From: Pseudomonas eutrophicaquae
GTDB lineage: Bacteria > Pseudomonadota > Gammaproteobacteria > Pseudomonadales > Pseudomonadaceae
Length of the DNA: 51,871 bases
Reading direction: 5' to 3'
Assembly: GCF_023544715.1 (NCBI RefSeq)
Contig: NZ_JAMJEZ010000016.1
Coordinates: forward strand, 1-51,871
Positions 38,027 to 47,455 of the stretch are shown in pieces. The notes below the pieces were generated by a model that saw only the letters and a list, made by a program, of their open reading frames with translations, was not told the DNA's origin and ran no database searches. The first letter of the stretch is position 1; each line of letters begins with the position of its first letter. The position numbers and the translations under genes were made by a program.

Positions 38027-38116
38027 GGGCTGTGGTGATCAAGCGGCGCGCTTGAGCCCATCCGCTGCGCGTACGCACCGGCTGGGTGAGCTATTTGCCG
38101 ATCACCGCGCGGTCGA

Positions 38117-39202
38117 TCACAGCACCGGCGTGTAGGGCGTTGGATCGACGATCGGCGCTTGCCCGAGCAGCAGGTCGCAGAGGAGCTGGCAGGAAGCCGG
38201 GGCCAGTACCAGGCCGTTGCGAAAATGCCCGCAGTTCAGCCACAGCCCGGGGATCGACGCGACCTTGCCAATGAACGGAATGCCCTCGGGGGAGCCCGGC
38301 CGTAACCCCGCCCAGTGACCGACCACCTCAGCCTCTGCCAGCGCCGGCAGCAGCGTGGCGGCCGAGGCGCGCAGGCTGTCCAGCGCCTCGGGGGTGGGGG
38401 TCTTGTCGAAGCCGGCGTGCTCCAGGGTGCTGCCGATCAGCACATGGCCGTCGCGGCGCGGAATGGCGTAGCGCCCGCCGGCCAGCACCATGGCCGGCAG
38501 GAAATTCGGAGCGCACTTGAACAGGATCATCTGGCCCTTGACCGGCACCACCGGCAGGGCAAGGTCTAGCTGTGCCAGCAGCTCCCCGCTCCAGGCGCCG
38601 GCAGCGATCACCACTGCGTCGGCGCGCAGCTCGCCCTGGGGGGTGCGCACACCGACCAGACGGCCCTGCTCCAGCACAAAGTCCTCGACCGGGCAGTGCT
38701 CTAGCAGTTGTACGTTGTCCAAACGCTGCAGCGCGGCGCGCAGTGCCTTGACCAGCCGCGGATTGCGCACGTTGGCGACATCGGCCAGATGCAGGGCGCG
38801 CGCAAAGCCGCCTCCCAGCGCGGGCAGGCGCTCTGCCACCTCGCGGATCGGTACCGGCTGCAGGGGGCGGTGCTGTGCACGGGCCCAGTCCAGCGCCTCG
38901 GCCTCATCGTCGAGATCCAGCCAGTACAGGCCGGTGACCTGCACCTCGGGGTCGATGCCGCCTTCCTCGATCAGCTGCTTGCCGAGTGTGGGGTAATAGT
39001 CCTGCGACCAGTGCGCCAGCGCTGTCACGGCCGGGCTGTAGCGCCACGGATAGAGCGGCGAGACGATGCCGCCGCCCGCCCAGGACGACTCGCTGCCCAG
39101 CGCACCGCGCTCGACCAGGGTCACCCGGCAGCCGGCGCGCGCGAGCAGGCGGGCAGACTGCAGGCCGATGGCACCACCACCGACGATAAGGATATTGCGC
39201 AT
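38117..39202 (-). CDS. thiO: Glycine oxidase ThiO (FAD-dependent)
   Basis: A 361-residue DAO-family flavoenzyme. The N-terminal dinucleotide fold is ILIVGGGAIGLQSARLLARAG, then VTLVERGALGSESSWAGGGIVSP. The second FAD region is ADAVVIAAGAWSGELL, and the C-terminus has GLRPGSPEGIPFIG and LWLNCGHFRNGLVLAP. It oxidises glycine to iminoacetate for the thiazole half of thiamine. The length fits the family. It lies between the minor pilin cluster and argS. No thiamine riboswitch is visible upstream of it. Confidence 0.93.
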   Translation of the reverse strand: MRNILIVGGGAIGLQSARLLARAGCRVTLVERGALGSESSWAGGGIVSPLYPWRYSPAVTALAHWSQDYYPTLGKQLIEEGGIDPEVQVTGLYWLDLDDEAEALDWARAQHRPLQPVPIREVAERLPALGGGFARALHLADVANVRNPRLVKALRAALQRLDNVQLLEHCPVEDFVLEQGRLVGVRTPQGELRADAVVIAAGAWSGELLAQLDLALPVVPVKGQMILFKCAPNFLPAMVLAGGRYAIPRRDGHVLIGSTLEHAGFDKTPTPEALDSLRASAATLLPALAEAEVVGHWAGLRPGSPEGIPFIGKVASIPGLWLNCGHFRNGLVLAPASCQLLCDLLLGQAPIVDPTPYTPVL

Positions 39203-39226
39203 GGACAGACCTCTGCGGGGATCGAC

Positions 39227-39811
39227 TCAGGGGGCTGCAGAGTCTAGCGCGCTTGTCGCGGCATCGGCGGTCGATGGCGCAGAAGAGGGCGCTTCATCCG
39301 GCAGTGGGCAGAGGCGCTGACGGAGGGCGCTTGGCAGCCGGCGCCGCTGGATCAGCTGGACCTCGGCGCGGGCTTGCTGGTGCAGGTCGTGGGCGCTGGC
39401 CTGCAGCTGCCAGAGGGTCAGCCAGTGGTCGGGAGGGTGGGGGGCGAGTGTGAGCGGCGTGGTGCTGCCCGGTGTGTCTGGCTGATCAGATGCCGGGGGC
39501 TCCGACGGTGCGGGGTCGGGATCGGCTCGCAGGCAGAGCGGGGCGGCGAGGGTGATCTGATGGTCAGGCTGGTCATCGCCGTCCAGATCCAGAGTCAGCG
39601 CTTGTGGCGGCTGGCCCGGCCAGTCTGTGGCGAGCTGCTGCATCAGGGCCAGCCAGGCGGCGCTCTCGGCCTGCTGGTGCTGCTGCAGATGCTGGACGAT
39701 CCGCGTCTGGGTGTCGCTGGTGCGCAGGCTGGCGCTGACCGCCAGTGCCATGACCGGCAGCAGCGGCAGGATCAGCAGCATCAGGGTACCGCGCTGCTGG
39801 CGCGCGTTCAT
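39227..39811 (-). CDS. pilX: PilX-like minor type IV pilin assembly protein
   Basis: A 194-residue protein with a short leader (MNARQQRG) and one hydrophobic helix (TLMLLILPLLPVMALAVSASL), followed by a polar alpha-helical and proline-rich region. Position after pilW and general layout make it the PilX member of the minor pilins, which prime pilus assembly. The processed helix lacks the usual Glu5 of major pilins. The proline-rich part (about 98-122) and the Ser/Ala-rich tail are unusual. Its start overlaps pilW by 4 bases. Assignment rests on context more than sequence. Confidence 0.7.
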   Translation of the reverse strand: MNARQQRGTLMLLILPLLPVMALAVSASLRTSDTQTRIVQHLQQHQQAESAAWLALMQQLATDWPGQPPQALTLDLDGDDQPDHQITLAAPLCLRADPDPAPSEPPASDQPDTPGSTTPLTLAPHPPDHWLTLWQLQASAHDLHQQARAEVQLIQRRRLPSALRQRLCPLPDEAPSSAPSTADAATSALDSAAP

Positions 39812-40890
39812 GGGGCCTGGCGGCGCAGGGCGACGTGCGGCAGCAGCACGCTCAGGCTGTGCAGCTCGCGCAGGCGCGCCCCCGTGCGCTCATCGACCGG
39901 GTAGCTGCTGCCGCCCATCTGGTAGCGGCGCTGGCTGCCCGGCAGCGACTCGCGCTGCGCCGCGCGCGCCAACACATGCAGGCGTACGACCACCACCGCC
40001 AGCAGCTGATCCGCCGTGCAGCCCTGCAGCGGGCAGCGCACGAACGGGCCTTCGGCGCGGCCATCGCCGCGATAGCGAGCCTGTGAGCGGCCGGCCAGTG
40101 GCTGTGGCGCACGCTGATAATCGACGGGTGACCCCTCGGCATCGCGCTGGTCCAGCCCCAGCTCCACCACCAGTTGCTCGATGCCATCGACCAGCGGTTG
40201 CAGGTTCCATTCGCTGCCCTCGTTGCCGATGCGCTCGGCGCGCATCAGGGTGTGATCCTGACGCACGAAGTACAGTCGCTCCAGATAGCGATGCAGTGGC
40301 GCGGGCGTCTGGCAATCGCGCTGCAGAGCGTCGAAACCGCTGGCGGCGAGCCGGTAATGCCCCCGGGGCTGGCGATGGCAGAGGGCGACCTGCAGGTGCA
40401 GGCGTGCATTGCCGACGCCGCTGCTGGGCTGCGCCTCGACATGCCGCACCAGCAGGATATCGCTGCCGGCCTTGTGCTGGCGCAGCAGACTCTCGCAACC
40501 GGCCGGCACGGCGGCAAAGCTCTGCAGCGGCATGCGCAGGCGGTTGTCCTGCTCATCGGCGGACCACTGAGCAAACGGCAGGCAGGGCGTGGGCGGCTGG
40601 AGGCGCTGTGGGTAGCCGGTCAATGGCTGACGTGCGTAGGGGTTGTCATGCTCGGGCAGAAAACTCGCCCAGAAACCGGCCTGCCGGCTGCTGGAGGCCA
40701 GGCTGTGCAGGGCAAAGCGAGCGCTTTCACTGACCAGCGCGCTGCGCTCCAGGGCGGCCTGGTTGCGACGCACCTCGAGCAGCAGTTGCAGCGCCGCCGC
40801 GCCCAATAGCAGGCCGAGGGTGGTGGCCAGCAGCAGCTCGAGGAGGCTCAGGCCATGCTGGCGCCTTTGCAGTGGGTGAGGGCGGCGCAT
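39808..40890 (-). CDS. pilW: Minor type IV pilin PilW
   Basis: A 360-residue prepilin-like protein. The leader ends at RRQHG, followed by the N-methylation-type helix LSLLELLLATTLGLLLGAAAL with Glu5 (GLSLLELLL). The large C-terminal pilin domain (FALHSLASSSRQAGFW, ILLVRHVEA, DGIEQLVVELGLD) is typical of PilW. With PilV, PilX and FimU it forms the tip-priming complex of the type IV pilus. It overlaps pilX by 4 bases and abuts pilV. Confidence 0.86.
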   Translation of the reverse strand: MRRPHPLQRRQHGLSLLELLLATTLGLLLGAAALQLLLEVRRNQAALERSALVSESARFALHSLASSSRQAGFWASFLPEHDNPYARQPLTGYPQRLQPPTPCLPFAQWSADEQDNRLRMPLQSFAAVPAGCESLLRQHKAGSDILLVRHVEAQPSSGVGNARLHLQVALCHRQPRGHYRLAASGFDALQRDCQTPAPLHRYLERLYFVRQDHTLMRAERIGNEGSEWNLQPLVDGIEQLVVELGLDQRDAEGSPVDYQRAPQPLAGRSQARYRGDGRAEGPFVRCPLQGCTADQLLAVVVVRLHVLARAAQRESLPGSQRRYQMGGSSYPVDERTGARLRELHSLSVLLPHVALRRQAP

Positions 40891-41478
40891 TCAGGTTGGC
40901 CCCGGCAGGCGCCGGCTGATCACCCGCCGGCAGCGATCAGCGCTGCAATGCGCCGGTCCATCGTACTGGCCAAGGCCGCAACTCAGACTGACGGCAGGGG
41001 CCTCCAGCGCCAGCCCGCTCTGCCAAGCGATGCTGATCCGGTAAGCGCCCTCCGCCAGCCGCTCGATGCAGCCCCGTGCGCCATTCAGGCCGGCCAGCGG
41101 CTGCCAGTGATTGTCCTGCTGCTGCAGGACAGCATGGCCCTGTAGCCGCCGGCACCAGTCATATAAGTCGTGAGAAGCCGCGCTGATGCCGGGGGCCGGG
41201 CAGTCGCCGCTGCCAAGGCCTGCGGTCGGCGTCAGGTAGGCGGATAGGGGCGATGAGGTGGCAAGCAAACGCTGCTGTAGGTCATCCAGCAGACGCAGGG
41301 CGTGGGCGTGCTGGCTGGACTCCAGCTCAGCCTGGCGGGCGTGCGCCTGCAGCAGCGCCAGGCCGACGATGCTCAGGGTCATCAGACTGCTGGCCACCAA
41401 CAGCTCGATCAAGGCCACGCCCCGCTGGCGGTGTGGCTTACCACCGATCGGGTGGCGTGCGCTGGCCATCACTGCCAA
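40891..41478 (-). CDS. pilV: Minor type IV pilin PilV
   Basis: A 195-residue prepilin-like protein. The leader ends at HRQRG, followed by VALIELLVASSLMTLSIVGLAL with Glu5. The C-terminal part has cysteines (CPAPG, WCRRL, GCIERL, SCGLG, CSADRC). PilV starts assembly of the minor pilin complex. It begins 41 bases inside the end of the pilE-like gene, so translation is strongly coupled. Confidence 0.84.
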   Translation of the reverse strand: MAVMASARHPIGGKPHRQRGVALIELLVASSLMTLSIVGLALLQAHARQAELESSQHAHALRLLDDLQQRLLATSSPLSAYLTPTAGLGSGDCPAPGISAASHDLYDWCRRLQGHAVLQQQDNHWQPLAGLNGARGCIERLAEGAYRISIAWQSGLALEAPAVSLSCGLGQYDGPAHCSADRCRRVISRRLPGPT

Positions 41479-41830
41479 GGCTCAGGGGGGCATCGGCAAA
41501 CTGGGCACTGCCGGGGCGAGGGGTGAAGTACAGCGTGTAGGCGGGCGGTGTGCTGCTCAGGCTCAGGCGGTAGGCATAGAGCGGCTGCAGGGCATCCGGC
41601 AGCTGGTAGCCGCTGGCCTCGAGCTGCTCCTGGGAGGCATAGCGGCCCTGGGTGAGCAGAAACTGCTGCTGGCGGCTGGCGATTTCCAGCATCTGGGCCT
41701 GGGCGCTCAGGCGGTGACTGCGTACCCGGTGCTCCTGATAGCTCGGCCAGCCGAGGACGGCCAGCAGGCTGGTCACGGTCAGGACCACGACCAGCTCGAT
41801 CAGGGTGAAACCATCCATCCGCTGCAGCAT
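41438..41830 (-). CDS. pilE: PilE-like minor type IV pilin
   Basis: A 130-residue prepilin with the classic cleavage motif MDGFTLIELVVVLTVTSLLAVLGWPSYQEH. The mature domain has the PilE-type block RLSAQAQMLEIASRQQQFLLTQGRYAS. I chose the ATG at 41830 because GGGAGG lies about ten bases upstream; an ATG at 41818 would leave only a two-residue leader. It is the first gene of the minus-strand pilin operon. In P. aeruginosa pilE lies at the other end of this cluster, after pilY1. Confidence 0.85.
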   Translation of the reverse strand: MLQRMDGFTLIELVVVLTVTSLLAVLGWPSYQEHRVRSHRLSAQAQMLEIASRQQQFLLTQGRYASQEQLEASGYQLPDALQPLYAYRLSLSSTPPAYTLYFTPRPGSAQFADAPLSLGSDGQRTPPDRW

Positions 41831-42026
41831 CGCGATTTGCCCTCCCGGCAAAAGTTCCCTCTGCCGGTGCAGTGTGCCTGCGATGCGCGTGGTGAAACGG
41901 GGCGTGGTCGAGCAACCGGTCGCGATCCAGGTCGCAGTTTTGCGGTTTGCGCGGGCCGTCGACTGGCCGCTGTGCCGGCAGCCACTAGGCTGCCCAGAGG
42001 CCAGAATGCCTCACGGGAGTCTGATG

Positions 42027-42545
42027 ATGGGATTCAAGGGACAGTGCGCCGGGTTTACCTTGCTGGAGACCCTGCTGGTGATGGCGGTGCTGGGGCTGCT
42101 GGTGACGCTGGGCGCGCCCCAGCTGCAGCACCTCTGGCACACCCAGCAGATGTACAGCGCCTTCTGGCAACTGCAGCAGGATCTGAATCTAGCCCGTCAC
42201 GCGGCGGTCAGCGAGCGGCGTCCGGTGCTGCTGGGGGCGCATGCCGAGGGCTGGCAGGCCGGCTGGGTGATGTTCGTCGATCACAATCGCAACGGCCGCT
42301 GGGATGACGGCGAGCGCCAGCTCGGCCACGGTGCAGCGCTGCGTGGTGTGCTGCTGCGCGGGAATGCGCCGGTCAGCCAGTATGTGCGCTTCATGCCGCA
42401 TGGCGGCACGGAACTGCTGGGCGGTGGCTTTCAGGCCGGCACCCTGACCCTCTGCCATGCCAGCGGCCGGCAGCCGATCCGCCGGCTGGTAATCAGCGCC
42501 AGTGGCCGCCTGCGCAGCGAGCAGGGCGAGGCCGGCCACTGCTGA
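42027..42545 (+). CDS. fimT: FimT/FimU-like minor pilin (GspH family)
   Basis: A 172-residue pseudopilin-like protein with leader MGFKGQCAG, the helix FTLLETLLVMAVLGLLVTLGAP with Glu5, and a GspH/FimT C-terminal domain (QQDLNLARHAAVSERRPVLL; GWMFVDHNRNGRWDDGE-like segment; LVISASGRLR near the end). FimU and FimT are paralogues, and in the absence of another copy here this gene may serve the FimU role. GGAG lies seven bases before the ATG at 42027; the ATG at 42024 is an alternative. It is divergent from the pilE-pilV-pilW-pilX operon and convergent with ispH. Confidence 0.83.
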   Translation: MGFKGQCAGFTLLETLLVMAVLGLLVTLGAPQLQHLWHTQQMYSAFWQLQQDLNLARHAAVSERRPVLLGAHAEGWQAGWVMFVDHNRNGRWDDGERQLGHGAALRGVLLRGNAPVSQYVRFMPHGGTELLGGGFQAGTLTLCHASGRQPIRRLVISASGRLRSEQGEAGHC

Positions 42546-42548
42546 GGC

Positions 42549-43496
42549 TCAGTCGCGGGCGATCAGGCGCAGCTCGCGGGGCATTGAGAAGGTGATGTTC
42601 TCCTCGCGGCCTGCCAGTTCCTGCACATCGCTCACCCCCCATTCGCGCAGCTGGCGGATCACCGCCTGCACCAGCACTTCCGGAGCTGAGGCACCGGCGG
42701 TGATGCCGATGCGCTGCACACCGTCCAGCCAGGGGCGCTGCAGGTCCTCGGCGCCATCGATCAGGTAAGCCCGGCAGCCCATGCGCTCGGCCAGCTCGCG
42801 CAGGCGGTTGGAGTTGGAGCTGTTCGGGCTGCCGACCACCAGCAGCAGGTCGCAGCCTTCGGCCAGCTGTTTGACCGCGTCCTGGCGGTTTTGCGTGGCG
42901 TAGCAGATGTCGCTCTTGCGCGGACCCTGAATGGCCGGGAAGCGCGCGCGCAGGGCGTCGATCACCCGCGCGGTGTCATCCATCGACAGGGTGGTCTGAG
43001 TCACGTAGGAGAGCGCCTGCGGGTTGCGCACCTCAAGGCGCGCGACATCTGCTTCGTCTTCGACCAGATAGATCGCCCCACCGTTGCCGGTGTGGTACTG
43101 GCCCATGGTGCCTTCCACCTCGGGGTGGCCGGCATGGCCGATCAGGATGCACTCCTGGCCATCCTGGCTGTAACGGGCCACCTCCAGATGCACCTTGGTG
43201 ACCAGCGGGCAGGTGGCGTCGAAGACCTTGAGGCCGCGCCGCTCGGCTTCCTCGCGTACCGCCAGCGAGACACCGTGGGCGCTGAAGATGACGATGCTGC
43301 CATCGGGCACCTGGTCGAGCTCCTCGACAAACACCGCGCCACGCTGGCGCAGGTCCTCGACGACGAACTTGTTGTGCACCACTTCATGGCGGACGTGGAT
43401 CGGTGGGCCGAACACCTCAAGGGCGCGGTTGACGATCTCGATGGCACGGTCGACGCCGGCGCAGAAGCCGCGGGGATTGGCGAGGGTGATTTGCAT
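42549..43496 (-). CDS. ispH: 4-hydroxy-3-methylbut-2-enyl diphosphate reductase
   Basis: A 315-residue iron-sulfur enzyme that makes IPP and DMAPP in the last step of the MEP pathway. The three cluster cysteines are Cys12 ([12 protein letters not shown]), Cys96 ([13 protein letters not shown]) and Cys197 ([11 protein letters not shown]). Other blocks are HEVVHNK and [13 protein letters not shown]. The ATG at 43496 gives the conserved [11 protein letters not shown]. It is the last gene of the murJ-ribF-ileS-lspA-fkpB-ispH operon and ends three bases from the convergent fimT-like gene. Confidence 0.98.
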   Translation of the reverse strand: MQITLANPRGFCAGVDRAIEIVNRALEVFGPPIHVRHEVVHNKFVVEDLRQRGAVFVEELDQVPDGSIVIFSAHGVSLAVREEAERRGLKVFDATCPLVTKVHLEVARYSQDGQECILIGHAGHPEVEGTMGQYHTGNGGAIYLVEDEADVARLEVRNPQALSYVTQTTLSMDDTARVIDALRARFPAIQGPRKSDICYATQNRQDAVKQLAEGCDLLLVVGSPNSSNSNRLRELAERMGCRAYLIDGAEDLQRPWLDGVQRIGITAGASAPEVLVQAVIRQLREWGVSDVQELAGREENITFSMPRELRLIARD

Positions 43497-43608
43497 GGCT
43501 GTTCTCGACACGCGCAAGAAAATGAAACATCAGCGGAAGGCCTGGCGGCCCTCCGCGCGGGCGGTGGATAACGCGGATGCGGTTATCCACCAGCGCCGAA
43601 ATCGCCAA

Positions 43609-44049
43609 TCAGGCCGGCTGCACGTCGACGATATCCACCTCGAAGGTCAGCAGCTTGCCGGCCAGCGGGTGGTTGAAGTCGATGGTCACCTGGGCGTCAT
43701 CGAAGGCCTTGACCACCCCGGGCAGTTCGGTGTTGGCCGCATCGTTGAAGATGATCAGCAGGCCTTCGGACAGCTCCATGCCTTCGAAATTGCTGCGTGG
43801 CATCACCTGTACGTTCTGCGGGTTGGGCTGGCCGAAGCCCTGCTCGGGAGCAATCGCCAGCGCGCGCTTGTCACCGGCCTTCAGGCCATAGAGGGCCTGC
43901 TCGAAGCCCGGCAGCAGGTTGCCATCGCCCACGGTGAAGGTGGCCGGTGCCTTGCCTTCGGTGCTGTCGACCACCTCGCCCGATTCCAGCTTGATGGCGA
44001 AGTGCAGGGTTACCTGACGGTCAGGGCCGATACGCTGTGCTTCAGTCAT
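43609..44049 (-). CDS. fkpB: FKBP-type peptidyl-prolyl cis-trans isomerase FkpB (SlpA)
   Basis: A 146-residue SlpA-type FKBP. It has VTLHFAIKLESGEVVDST, TFTVGDGNLLPGFEQALYGLKAGDKR, the insert EQGFGQPNPQNVQVMPRSNF and the C-terminal IDFNHPLAGKLLTFEVDIVDV. The enzyme isomerises peptidyl-proline bonds and acts as a chaperone. The start at 44049 overlaps the lspA stop by 8 bases. The 112-base gap to ispH has no clear promoter. Confidence 0.95.
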   Translation of the reverse strand: MTEAQRIGPDRQVTLHFAIKLESGEVVDSTEGKAPATFTVGDGNLLPGFEQALYGLKAGDKRALAIAPEQGFGQPNPQNVQVMPRSNFEGMELSEGLLIIFNDAANTELPGVVKAFDDAQVTIDFNHPLAGKLLTFEVDIVDVQPA

Positions 44050-44554
44050 TGCGCTCTCCGCTTTGCTCGGTTTTCTCGGATTTGAACATGTCCACCGCCA
44101 GCAGCAGCGCCCCGACACTGATCGCGCAGTCGGCGATGTTGAAGGCCGGGAAGTACCAGCGATGCTGCCAGTGGACCAGGATGAAATCGATCACATGGCC
44201 ATAAGCCACGCGATCGAACAGGTTGCCCAGCGCACCGCCCAGCACCAGTGCCAGCCCGAGGGCCAGCCAGCTCTGGCCGCGGCGCGGCAGACGCTTGAGC
44301 CAGACCAGCAGCACGGCGCTGACACCGACCGCGACCAGGGCGAAGAACCAGCGCTGCCAGCCGCCGTGCTCGGCGAGGAAGCTGAACGCGGCGCCGGTGT
44401 TGTAGGTCAGCGTCCAGGCGAAGTAGCCGGGAATCACCTCGATCTGCTGATAGAGGCTGAGCCAGCCCTCAAAGTGCAGCTTGCTGAGCTGATCGAGGAC
44501 AAAGACCAGCACGCTCAGCCACAGCCAGGGCAGGGCAGAGGGGCGGGCGCTCAT
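44042..44554 (-). CDS. lspA: Lipoprotein signal peptidase (signal peptidase II)
   Basis: A 170-residue four-helix membrane aspartyl protease that removes signal peptides from lipidated prolipoproteins. The catalytic pair is Asp123 (HVIDFI) and Asp142 (FNIADCAISVG), with the helper motif GGALGNLFDR and the N-terminal YNTGAAFSFL. It should process the lipoproteins encoded elsewhere in this window. It is 33 bases downstream of ileS in the standard ileS-lspA-fkpB-ispH order. Confidence 0.97.
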   Translation of the reverse strand: MSARPSALPWLWLSVLVFVLDQLSKLHFEGWLSLYQQIEVIPGYFAWTLTYNTGAAFSFLAEHGGWQRWFFALVAVGVSAVLLVWLKRLPRRGQSWLALGLALVLGGALGNLFDRVAYGHVIDFILVHWQHRWYFPAFNIADCAISVGALLLAVDMFKSEKTEQSGERND

Positions 44555-44587
44555 CTCACGCCCCCGCAGGGCAGGCCGTGACGGCGA

Positions 44588-47455
44588 TCAGGCATAGTGA
44601 CGCACCTCGCCTTCGCCCTCGACGTTGTCCACGCAGCGCCCGCACAGCTCGGGGTGTTCGGCGTGGCTGCCGACATCCTCGCGCAGGTGCCAGCAACGCG
44701 CGCACTTGGCGTGTGCCGACTTGACCACCCGCAGCTTGAGGCCGGGCAGCTCGCTGTCCACCGCATCGGCAGGCGCTGTGCTGAGTGGCGCCAGGGTGGC
44801 GGCGGAGGTGATCAGCACAAAGCGCAGCTCATCACCGAGGCGCGCCAGCTTGTCGGTCAGCGCCTCTTCGGCGTACAGGGTGATTTCGGCCTGCAGGCTG
44901 CCGCCGAGGGTCTTGGCGTTGCGCTGGTTCTCCAGTTCCTTGTTGACCGCGGCCTTGACCGCCATCGCTTCGGCCCAGAATTCGCGGCCCAGCGGTTCGG
45001 CGGCATCCAGTTCGAACAGGCCGTCGTACCAGGTGTTGAGGAACACCGATTCGTTGCGCTCGCCCGGCAGGTACTGCCAGATTTCCTCGGCGGTGAAGGC
45101 GAGGATCGGCGCGATCCAGCGCACCAGCGCCTCGGCGATGTGGAACAGCGCGCTCTGGCAGGAGCGCCGCGCCACGCTGTCGGCGGCGGTGGTGTACTGG
45201 CGGTCCTTGATGATGTCGAGGTAGAAGCCGCCCAGCTCCTGCACGCAGAAGTTGTGCACCCGCGAGTAGACGTTCCAGAAGCGGTACTGCTCGTAGGCCT
45301 CGGTCAGTTCGTTCTGCAGCTGCGCGGCGGCGTCTACCGCCCAGCGGTCCAGCGCCAGCATCTCGCTGGGCGGCAGCAGGTCGGTGGCCGGGTTGAAGCC
45401 GCTGAGGTTGGAGAGCAGGAAGCGCATGGTGTTACGGATCCGCCGGTAGGCGTCGGCGCTGCGCTGCAGGATCTGCTTGGAGACCGCCATCTCGCCGGAG
45501 TAATCGGTGGCCGAGACCCACAGGCGCAGGATGTCGGCGCCCATGCTGTCGGTGACTTCCTGCGGCATGATCACGTTGCCCAGCGACTTGGACATCTTGC
45601 GGCCGTTCTCATCGACCACAAAACCGTGGGTCAGCAAGCCGCGGTACGGCGCGTGGCCGTCGATCGCCGCACCGGTCAGCAAGGAGGAGTGGAACCAGCC
45701 GCGGTGCTGGTCGGAGCCTTCCAGGTACAGGTCGGCGCGCGGACCCTGCTCGTGACCCATCGGGTGCGAGCCGCGCATCACGTGCCAGTGGGTGGTGCCG
45801 GAGTCGAACCACACATCCAGGGTGTCGCTGATCTTCTCGTAGTCGACTGCTTCGGCGCCGAGCAGCTCGGCGGCGTCCAGCTTGAACCAAGCCTCGATGC
45901 CTTCCTGCTCGACACGCTGGGCGACCAGCTCCATCAGCTCGGCCGTGCGCGGGTGCAGCTCGCCGCTTTCCTTGTGCAGGAAGAACGGGATCGGCACACC
46001 CCAGTTGCGCTGGCGCGAGATGCACCAGTCCGGGCGATTGGCGATCATCGCGTGCAGGCGCGGCTTGCCCCAGCCGGGGAAAAATTCGGTCTGCTCGATG
46101 GCGGCCAGCGCGCGCTCGCGCAGGGTGGCGCCCTGCTCAGGCTGCGTGTCCATGCCGACGAACCACTGCGCGGTGGCGCGGTAGATCAGTGGGGTCTTGT
46201 GCCGCCAGCAGTGCATGTAGCTGTGCTGGATGCCTTCGTGCTTGAGCAGCGCACCGGCGGCTTCCAGCGCGGTGACGATCTGCGCATTGGCTTTCCAGAT
46301 GAATTGGCCGCCGAACAGCGGCAGATCCTTCACATAGACGCCGTTGCTCTGCACCGGGTTGAGGATCTCGTCGTTCTGCATGCCGTGCTGCTTGCAGGAG
46401 CGGAAGTCGTCCTCGCCATAGGCCGGCGCCGAGTGGACGATGCCGGTACCGGCGCCCAGTTCGACGTACTCGGCCAGGTACACCGGCGACAGGCGGCGGT
46501 AGCTGTAGGGGCTGTCCAGACCTTCGGCGCTGTCATGCAGTGGGTGACGGAAGCGGATCAGCTCCAGCGCCGCGCCCTTGGTGGTGGCGAGCACTTCACC
46601 TTCCAGGCCATAGCGCTGCAGGCAGGACTCGACCAGCTCGGCGGCCAGCACCAGCAGGCGCGCGCCGGTGTCGACCAGCGCGTAGTCGAATTCGGGGTGG
46701 ACGTTGAGCGCCTGGTTGGCCGGGATGGTCCAGGGTGTGGTGGTCCAGATCACGATGGCCGCTGGTTTGGTCAGCAACTCCAGGCCGAAGGCGGCGGCCA
46801 GCTTGTCAGCGTCCTCGATGGCGAAGGCCACATCAATGGCGTCGGACTTCTTGTCCTGATACTCCACCTCGGCCTCGGCCAGCGCCGAGCCGCAGTCGAA
46901 GCACCAGTTGACCGGCTTGAGGCCCTTGAACACGAAGCCAGCCTTGACCATCTCGGCCAGCGCGCGAATCTCGCCGGCTTCGTTGGCAAAGCTCATGGTC
47001 TTGTAGGGATTATCCCAGTCGCCCAGCACGCCGAGGCGGATGAAGTCGGCCTTCTGGCCCTCGACCTGCTCGCCGGCGTAGTCGCGGCACAGTTCGCGGG
47101 TCTTGTCGGCCGGCAGGTTCTTGCCGTGGGTGACTTCAACCTTGTGCTCGATCGGCAGGCCATGGCAGTCCCAGCCCGGCACATAGGGCGCATCAAAACC
47201 CGCCAGGGTGCGCGAGCGGATGATGATGTCCTTGAGGATCTTGTTGACCGCGTGACCAATGTGGATGTTGCCGTTGGCGTAGGGCGGGCCATCGTGCAGG
47301 ACGAACTTCGGCCGGTTCTCGCCCAGGGCGCGCAGCTTGGCGTACAGGTCGATGTCCTGCCAGTACTGGAGGGTTTGCGGCTCGCGCTGCGGCAGCCCGG
47401 CTTTCATCGGGAATGCCGTGTCCGGCAGATTCAGGGTCGCTTTGTAGTCGGTCAT
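44588..47455 (-). CDS. ileS: Isoleucyl-tRNA synthetase (zinc-containing, bacterial type)
   Basis: A 955-residue class I synthetase. HIGH is at residues 65-68 ([17 protein letters not shown]), followed by the CP1 editing domain, then [10 protein letters not shown] and the anticodon-binding domain. The C-terminal zinc fingers are CARCWH and [10 protein letters not shown]. This is the IleS1 form, not the IleS2 form. I chose the ATG at 47455, giving [22 protein letters not shown]; the 145 open codons upstream are a shadow of ribF. It overlaps the ribF stop by 4 bases. Confidence 0.98.
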   Translation of the reverse strand: MTDYKATLNLPDTAFPMKAGLPQREPQTLQYWQDIDLYAKLRALGENRPKFVLHDGPPYANGNIHIGHAVNKILKDIIIRSRTLAGFDAPYVPGWDCHGLPIEHKVEVTHGKNLPADKTRELCRDYAGEQVEGQKADFIRLGVLGDWDNPYKTMSFANEAGEIRALAEMVKAGFVFKGLKPVNWCFDCGSALAEAEVEYQDKKSDAIDVAFAIEDADKLAAAFGLELLTKPAAIVIWTTTPWTIPANQALNVHPEFDYALVDTGARLLVLAAELVESCLQRYGLEGEVLATTKGAALELIRFRHPLHDSAEGLDSPYSYRRLSPVYLAEYVELGAGTGIVHSAPAYGEDDFRSCKQHGMQNDEILNPVQSNGVYVKDLPLFGGQFIWKANAQIVTALEAAGALLKHEGIQHSYMHCWRHKTPLIYRATAQWFVGMDTQPEQGATLRERALAAIEQTEFFPGWGKPRLHAMIANRPDWCISRQRNWGVPIPFFLHKESGELHPRTAELMELVAQRVEQEGIEAWFKLDAAELLGAEAVDYEKISDTLDVWFDSGTTHWHVMRGSHPMGHEQGPRADLYLEGSDQHRGWFHSSLLTGAAIDGHAPYRGLLTHGFVVDENGRKMSKSLGNVIMPQEVTDSMGADILRLWVSATDYSGEMAVSKQILQRSADAYRRIRNTMRFLLSNLSGFNPATDLLPPSEMLALDRWAVDAAAQLQNELTEAYEQYRFWNVYSRVHNFCVQELGGFYLDIIKDRQYTTAADSVARRSCQSALFHIAEALVRWIAPILAFTAEEIWQYLPGERNESVFLNTWYDGLFELDAAEPLGREFWAEAMAVKAAVNKELENQRNAKTLGGSLQAEITLYAEEALTDKLARLGDELRFVLITSAATLAPLSTAPADAVDSELPGLKLRVVKSAHAKCARCWHLREDVGSHAEHPELCGRCVDNVEGEGEVRHYA

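Noticed and set aside
39203-39226. Thiamine (TPP) riboswitch upstream of thiO
   Set aside because: No TPP-aptamer core (CTGAGA and following elements) is visible upstream of the thiO start or upstream of thiI.
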